Below, piece by piece: positions 60,590 to 64,000 of a DNA stretch of 64,000 nt. The stretch lies in NCBI RefSeq assembly GCF_002078875.1, contig NC_034409.1, positions 105,435,395-105,499,394 on the forward strand, read 5' to 3'. Origin of the DNA: Numida meleagris. Its lineage: Eukaryota > Chordata > Aves > Galliformes > Numididae. The position numbers were made by a program, and so were the translations under genes. Each line of letters starts with the position of its first letter. The first letter of the stretch is position 1. The notes under the pieces were generated by a model. The model was not told where the DNA came from. It saw nothing but the letters and a program-made list of their open reading frames with translations, and made no database searches.

Positions 60590-60641
60590 TTTTTTTTTTT
60601 TTTTTTTTTTTTTTTTNTTTTTTTTTTTTTTTTTTTTTTTT
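60590..60641. repeat. 52-base poly-T tract containing the only N
   Basis: An uninterrupted run of T with one ambiguous base at 60617. The true length is probably unresolved by the assembly. Confidence 0.97.
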
Positions 60642-61375
60642 GCAATAGTGCATCTTTTTTTTTCTGTTTCTTCTGTGGCTTTTCTTCTGGTCTTTCTTCT
60701 TTCTCTGCTGAAAGTGAATCAGTGCTTATCTTGGCCAAAAACTTGCCAGATGTTTTTCACATCTTTTATTTAAGAACTGATCATTAGTGCTTAGCATGCA
60801 GAGGGGAGAAAAAGGCATAAGGAAAAAGAAAAAGAAAAAAAAAGGATGTTGTTAGCATTTTTTTCTCATCTTTGGAAACTCTAGAGAATTAATATATGGA
60901 GGATTTTTCAGTACTATTGTTATAATTGCTCAAAAAATATAGCAGTCAAGCATGAGCAGTTGAAAATAAAAGAAAAAATGTCTTGGTTTGCAAAACAACT
61001 GCATAGCCAAAATGCTCTGCAAGCTAAGTCATGTATATGATTCTTCTTAGCATGTCCAATCAGGTCAATAATTAGGTAGCAGATCTGCCAGGAGCCACTG
61101 CTTTGAAACCTCAGCAAAAGATCCTAAGAGCAAAATAGTAGTAATAATAATACCCATAAGAAAACTGGAAAACTCTCAGTCGAAGTAGAATACATTGAAC
61201 CAAAATCTACACATGGATGCTGAAATTTTCATGACTCTGGGGTTTTCAGCTGCTTTGCTCCTACTCTCCAGGATAATGCCGACACAAACTAATGTTTTAC
61301 ACCAAATGGTGCCCCATCCACTACTACACCCACTGCTGATTAGCTAAGACTTGTTTTCCAGTCATTTCTCTGGCT

Positions 61376-61521
61376 TATATAAACTTCAAAACCTACCTAA
61401 CTCTTCTTCTCAGTCTCACAGCTTGTTCTCTTAAGTTGCCTTTGAAGCTTTCTCCTAGAGGTGAATAGTGCTATCTGAGCATTCTGGGTAGAGCTCCTTA
61501 CCTTACTGCCTTTGCTTTGAT
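61376..61521 (+). promoter_or_regulatory. Candidate TATA promoter and first exon
   Basis: TATATAAA at 61376-61383 precedes TCAGTCT, a match to the YYANWYY initiator with its A at 61412, about 29-36 bp downstream. The next strong splice donor (TTTGAT then GTAAGT) begins at 61522, giving a possible 110-bp noncoding first exon. The spacing is slightly long for a TATA/initiator pair. There is no CpG island and no coding start in the exon, so a tissue-specific or noncoding transcript would be the best case. Chance is quite possible. Confidence 0.22.
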
Positions 61522-61527
61522 GTAAGT

Positions 61528-62084
61528 AACCTTTCCTCTCTGATGAGAGCTGTCAGTGGCTACAACAGCAGTTCAGAGCCTGCTCACCCTGAAGTAGCAA
61601 GCAAAACAGCAGCTGAGTGTTGCACATAATATTTTCATCCTCAGTCTGCTTCGTGTTCATAAATGCACTGGAAAGAGAACACAATTCACCAATTTTATTT
61701 AATTAATTTTATTATTCAGATAGGAAAGCAGTTTTTAATAATCAGGGAATTGAGGGAAAGGACAAATCTGGGACCTTATTGAACACAGTTGTGAGTTTTC
61801 CTTTGCTTGATGCAGGGTTTCTGTGAGTGCTGTCAGACCACTGTTGCCAAATGCCACTGGCGTTAAATTCATGTTCAGTCTCATATAACTAAGAAATTAA
61901 AGTAATTTTTAAAACTAGACACTGATGTCTGTGTGCAGACATGTGTCTGACTCTGCTGGTTCCTTAATTCCCCCTCTGGTTAGCCGTTCTTCTTGCCAAT
62001 TACAGTGCAACAGCACAGGTAAAATTCAAAGCAGAAAGTGCTAGCCCCTCATGTGTGGTATAGTAATTTTTCATGCCTCTGTTT
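61528..62084. other. No gene recognised
   Basis: AT-rich DNA between the candidate promoter and the minus-strand CR1; nothing recognised. Confidence 0.6.
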
Positions 62085-62496
62085 CATAGAATCATAGAAT
62101 TATAGAATCAAAGAATCATAGAGTCATTAAGGTTGGAAAAGACCTCCTAAGATCACCTAGTCCAACTGTCAGCCCACCCCCACCATGCCCACTGACCATG
62201 TTCCTCAGTGCCACATCCACACAGCTCTTGAACACCTCCAGGGACGGTGACTCCACCACTTCCCTGGGCAGCCTGTGCCACTGCCTCACTGCTCTTTCTG
62301 AGAAGAAATGAACCTTCCCTGGTGCAACTTGAGGCCATTCCCTCTTGTCCTATCACTGTTATCTGGGAGAAGAGTATCTGGGAGAAGAGTACAGCCTCCT
62401 TTCAGGTGGTTGTAGGGAGCAATAACGCCTCCCCTGAGCCTCTTCTTCTCCAGTCTGAACAACCTCAGTTCCCTCAACCACTCCTCCTAAGACTGT
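62085..62496 (-). mobile_element. CR1 LINE, 5'-truncated, minus strand
   Basis: The 3' terminus faces left. CATAGAATCATAGAATTATA and following units (62085-62125) are five imperfect copies of the 8-bp CR1 terminal repeat, followed by TTAAGGTTGGAAAAGACCTC. On the minus strand the ORF2 C-terminus appears in pieces: [20 protein letters not shown] and [12 protein letters not shown], then [21 protein letters not shown] 15-bp tandem duplication (TATCTGGGAGAAGAG at 62360-62374 and 62375-62389) interrupts the coding order between GGC and SDRTRGN. It is 5'-truncated and non-functional. The 160-codon plus-strand frame at 62247-62729 is antisense to this element for its first half and has no independent support. 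Confidence 0.93.
62360..62389. repeat. 15-bp tandem duplication inside CR1
   Basis: Two exact TATCTGGGAGAAGAG units side by side, in frame with each other, at the place where CR1 normally has a VGLFS-type stretch. A local event after insertion. Confidence 0.9.
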
Positions 62497-63381
62497 ATCC
62501 TCATGTATCTGTGTACAAAGTCACTGAACTGCACTGGCATGCACTGGCATTGTGTGGAGCTACTTCAGGGCCATATCTTGACCTCTGTCATTCTACAATG
62601 AGAAGTGTGTGTTCCAGAACTTACAGACGGTACAACTGGTTCTTCTGTATCCATTCTGGTCACTGTAGAGTGTATTTGTGCAAGTATTTATGTCTATGTA
62701 GTTCTTCCGTAGTAAGTTCTCAAGAATAGATGCAAGGAATAATTTTATCTTCTAGCTACTAGTCAATGCAGAAAGAGGGAGAATTTGTGGATATTTGCAC
62801 GATGAATTATAAGTCTTCCATCATAAAGCATGCCACTCTTTTTCTGTAATCCTGACAAGAGAAGCAGAAGATTCCTGGTTTTGTTGTTCCAAGGCTTAAT
62901 CCACATTCTAGTAAACCAATGGAAATTTAAGCTGCCAAGCCTGCAGCCTGCAGCACAACAGACCCAGGTAGTTAATTTGTATGGGGTAGTGGGTAATAAA
63001 GAGGGACAGCCATTTTAAATGCAATATAGCTATTACATTACATTACCGTGGATGGCCAGCTAGCCAGATACACACGTTTCAGAGAGGAAAGCATTGGAAG
63101 CTGCTAAGGTGAGTTGGGTAGAACTCTATCTTCACCTGTACTGAGCAGCCAAATATTCTGTGTGCTACTGCATGTAAAATTCATTTCCAGGTACAACAGG
63201 CTGGTATCCAGAATCTCATCTTTCTTTGGAAGTAAATTATAAATAAATATATTTGAAAGTAAATTATACTAAAAGTTCAGGCTAATAAATAAGGCAGAAA
63301 ACAATCTTTGAATACACTTTGAGTTCTACTTTCTTTTCATCTCTTCTTTTTATCTCTCTTTTTATCTTACTGAATGTATAC
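62497..63381. other. No gene recognised
   Basis: AT-rich DNA between two CR1 copies. Short frames only, no recognisable repeat. Confidence 0.6.
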
Positions 63382-63807
63382 AAGTCCATGAGGCCAGATG
63401 ACATGCATCCCACAGTCCCAATGGAGCTGGATGATGTGGTTGCTGAGATGCTCTCCAGCATATTTGAAAAGTCCTAGTTGTTGGGTGATGTCCCTGGGGA
63501 CTGGATAAAGGGAAACATCACTCCCATTTACAAGAAAGGGAGGAAGGAGGACCTGGGGACCTGGGGGACTACAGGCCGATAAGCCTCACCTCTGTGCCTG
63601 GGAAGACAGTGGAACAGATCCTCCTGGAAGACGTGTTAAGGCACATGAAGAACAAGTGGGTGATCCAAAACAGTCAGCATGGCTTTTCCAAGGGAAGGTC
63701 ATGCCTGACCAATCTGGTGGCCTTCTATGATGGAATGACAGCATTGGTGGACAAAGGGGAGGCAACTGATGTCATCTACCTGGACTTGTGAAAGGCCTTT
63801 GACATGG
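63382..63807 (+). mobile_element. CR1 LINE reverse-transcriptase segment, interrupted by an LTR
   Basis: This is the N-terminal half of the CR1 reverse-transcriptase domain. Visible pieces are an S-M-R-P-D-D-M-H-P start, [20 protein letters not shown], a frameshifted RPISLTS-like stretch, [40 protein letters not shown] and ATDVIYLDL. The last is catalytic motif A with its aspartate, then a TGA at 63789-63791 and KAFDMV. The remainder of ORF2 is not seen because an LTR begins at 63808, right after this motif. It is the only copy in the window that reaches the catalytic domain. Stops and a frameshift show it is dead. The rest of the CR1 may resume beyond the window, downstream of the retroviral insertion. 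Confidence 0.93.
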
Positions 63808-64000
63808 TGTTATGGTTTTGTGATTTTTTTGTTGTCGGTATTCCACATCATTACATCATGTAAGGTACGGGCAGTTAAAGGGTTAATTCCCCGGTTACTG
63901 TAAACTGCCTTTTTTGGTGTGGCCCTCTGAGGGGGAGGGGAGGAGGTGCACTCCCCAGGGGTCTTTGCGGGAGAGGGGGTGGTGAAGCCACGTGGGAGAC
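63808..64000 (+). mobile_element. Endogenous-retrovirus LTR, 5' part, runs off the window
   Basis: Begins TGTTATGGTTTTGTGATT, continues with TCGGTATTCCACATCA, and is inserted inside the CR1 reverse-transcriptase segment. The first ~55 bp are about 85% similar to the start of the LTR at 2810-3323 read on its coding strand. After that the two are unrelated: this one goes on with AAAGGGTTAATTCCCCGG and a G-rich stretch (GAGGGGGAGGGGAGGAGG). Only 193 bp are visible, so a solo LTR cannot be told from a full provirus, and the target duplication cannot be checked. The insertion is younger than the CR1 it interrupts. Confidence 0.72.

Larger units (their letters stand above)
59118..61375. other. No gene recognised
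   Basis: AT-rich DNA containing the TTA repeat and long poly-T described separately. The 145-codon frame spanning 60336-60773 is an artefact: more than 20 of its residues are phenylalanines encoded by the poly-T, and it crosses the N. Confidence 0.6.

Noticed and set aside
60336..60773. 145-codon plus-strand ORF
   Set aside because: Its middle is a phenylalanine run encoded by the poly-T tract and it crosses the N; no real protein signal.
62247..62729. 160-codon plus-strand ORF, longest in the window
   Set aside because: Its first half is antisense to a minus-strand CR1; the rest has no recognisable domain.
1..64000. CRISPR array, bacterial operon or phage content
   Set aside because: No regularly spaced repeats, no long ORFs; all recognisable elements are avian transposons.

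Overview
The window looks like an intergenic or intronic stretch of a bird macrochromosome, most likely from a galliform (chicken, turkey or quail relative). Four things point to this. It is AT-rich with no open reading frame longer than about 160 codons. It carries eight or more 5'-truncated CR1 LINE pieces ending in the CR1-typical ATTCTRTG-like 3' repeat. It holds a mariner copy of the Galluhop/Mariner1_GG type. It also has endogenous-retrovirus LTRs of types common in bird genomes. There are no L1- or Alu-like sequences. I see no rRNA, tRNA, CRISPR or bacterial-type operon. Family names come from remembered consensus sequences, not from a database search.

Layout. 1-7 kb: a minus-strand solo LTR (149-682), a second minus-strand solo LTR with a perfect 6-bp target duplication (2810-3323), a short CR1 3' end (4328-4384) and a cluster of C/EBP-like octamers (6819-6930). 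7-36 kb: mostly unique AT-rich DNA with one CR1 (16082-16374), an unclassified GC-richer block (21210-21700) and a pair of exon-like segments (19765-19842 and 23687-24255). The pair have compatible splice phase and could be the 3' end of a spliced gene. 36-49 kb: CR1 copies at 36137, 43503/43557 and 48101 (minus). 48.9-50.4 kb: an unexplained inverted repeat with ~135-bp arms. 51 kb: an old ERVL-like LTR remnant. 54.7 kb: another CR1. 57.6-58.5 kb: a composite element with a CpG-rich core, a CTCF-like site, a strong G-quadruplex motif and a 118-codon ORF. 58.55-59.12 kb: the internally deleted mariner. 60.6 kb: a 52-base poly-T tract holding the only N. 61.4 kb: a TATA/initiator/splice-donor arrangement. 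62-64 kb: a minus-strand CR1, then a plus-strand CR1 reverse-transcriptase segment interrupted at 63808 by an LTR that runs off the end.

No confident host protein-coding gene was found. Every stretch with recognisable protein homology is transposon-derived: the CR1 ORF2 C-terminus or reverse transcriptase, and mariner transposase ends. The best leads for undescribed biology are the 48.98-50.42 kb inverted repeat, the CpG/CTCF/G4/ORF block at 57.66-58.46 kb, the phase-compatible exon pair at 19.8/23.7 kb, and the C/EBP-like cluster at 6.8 kb.
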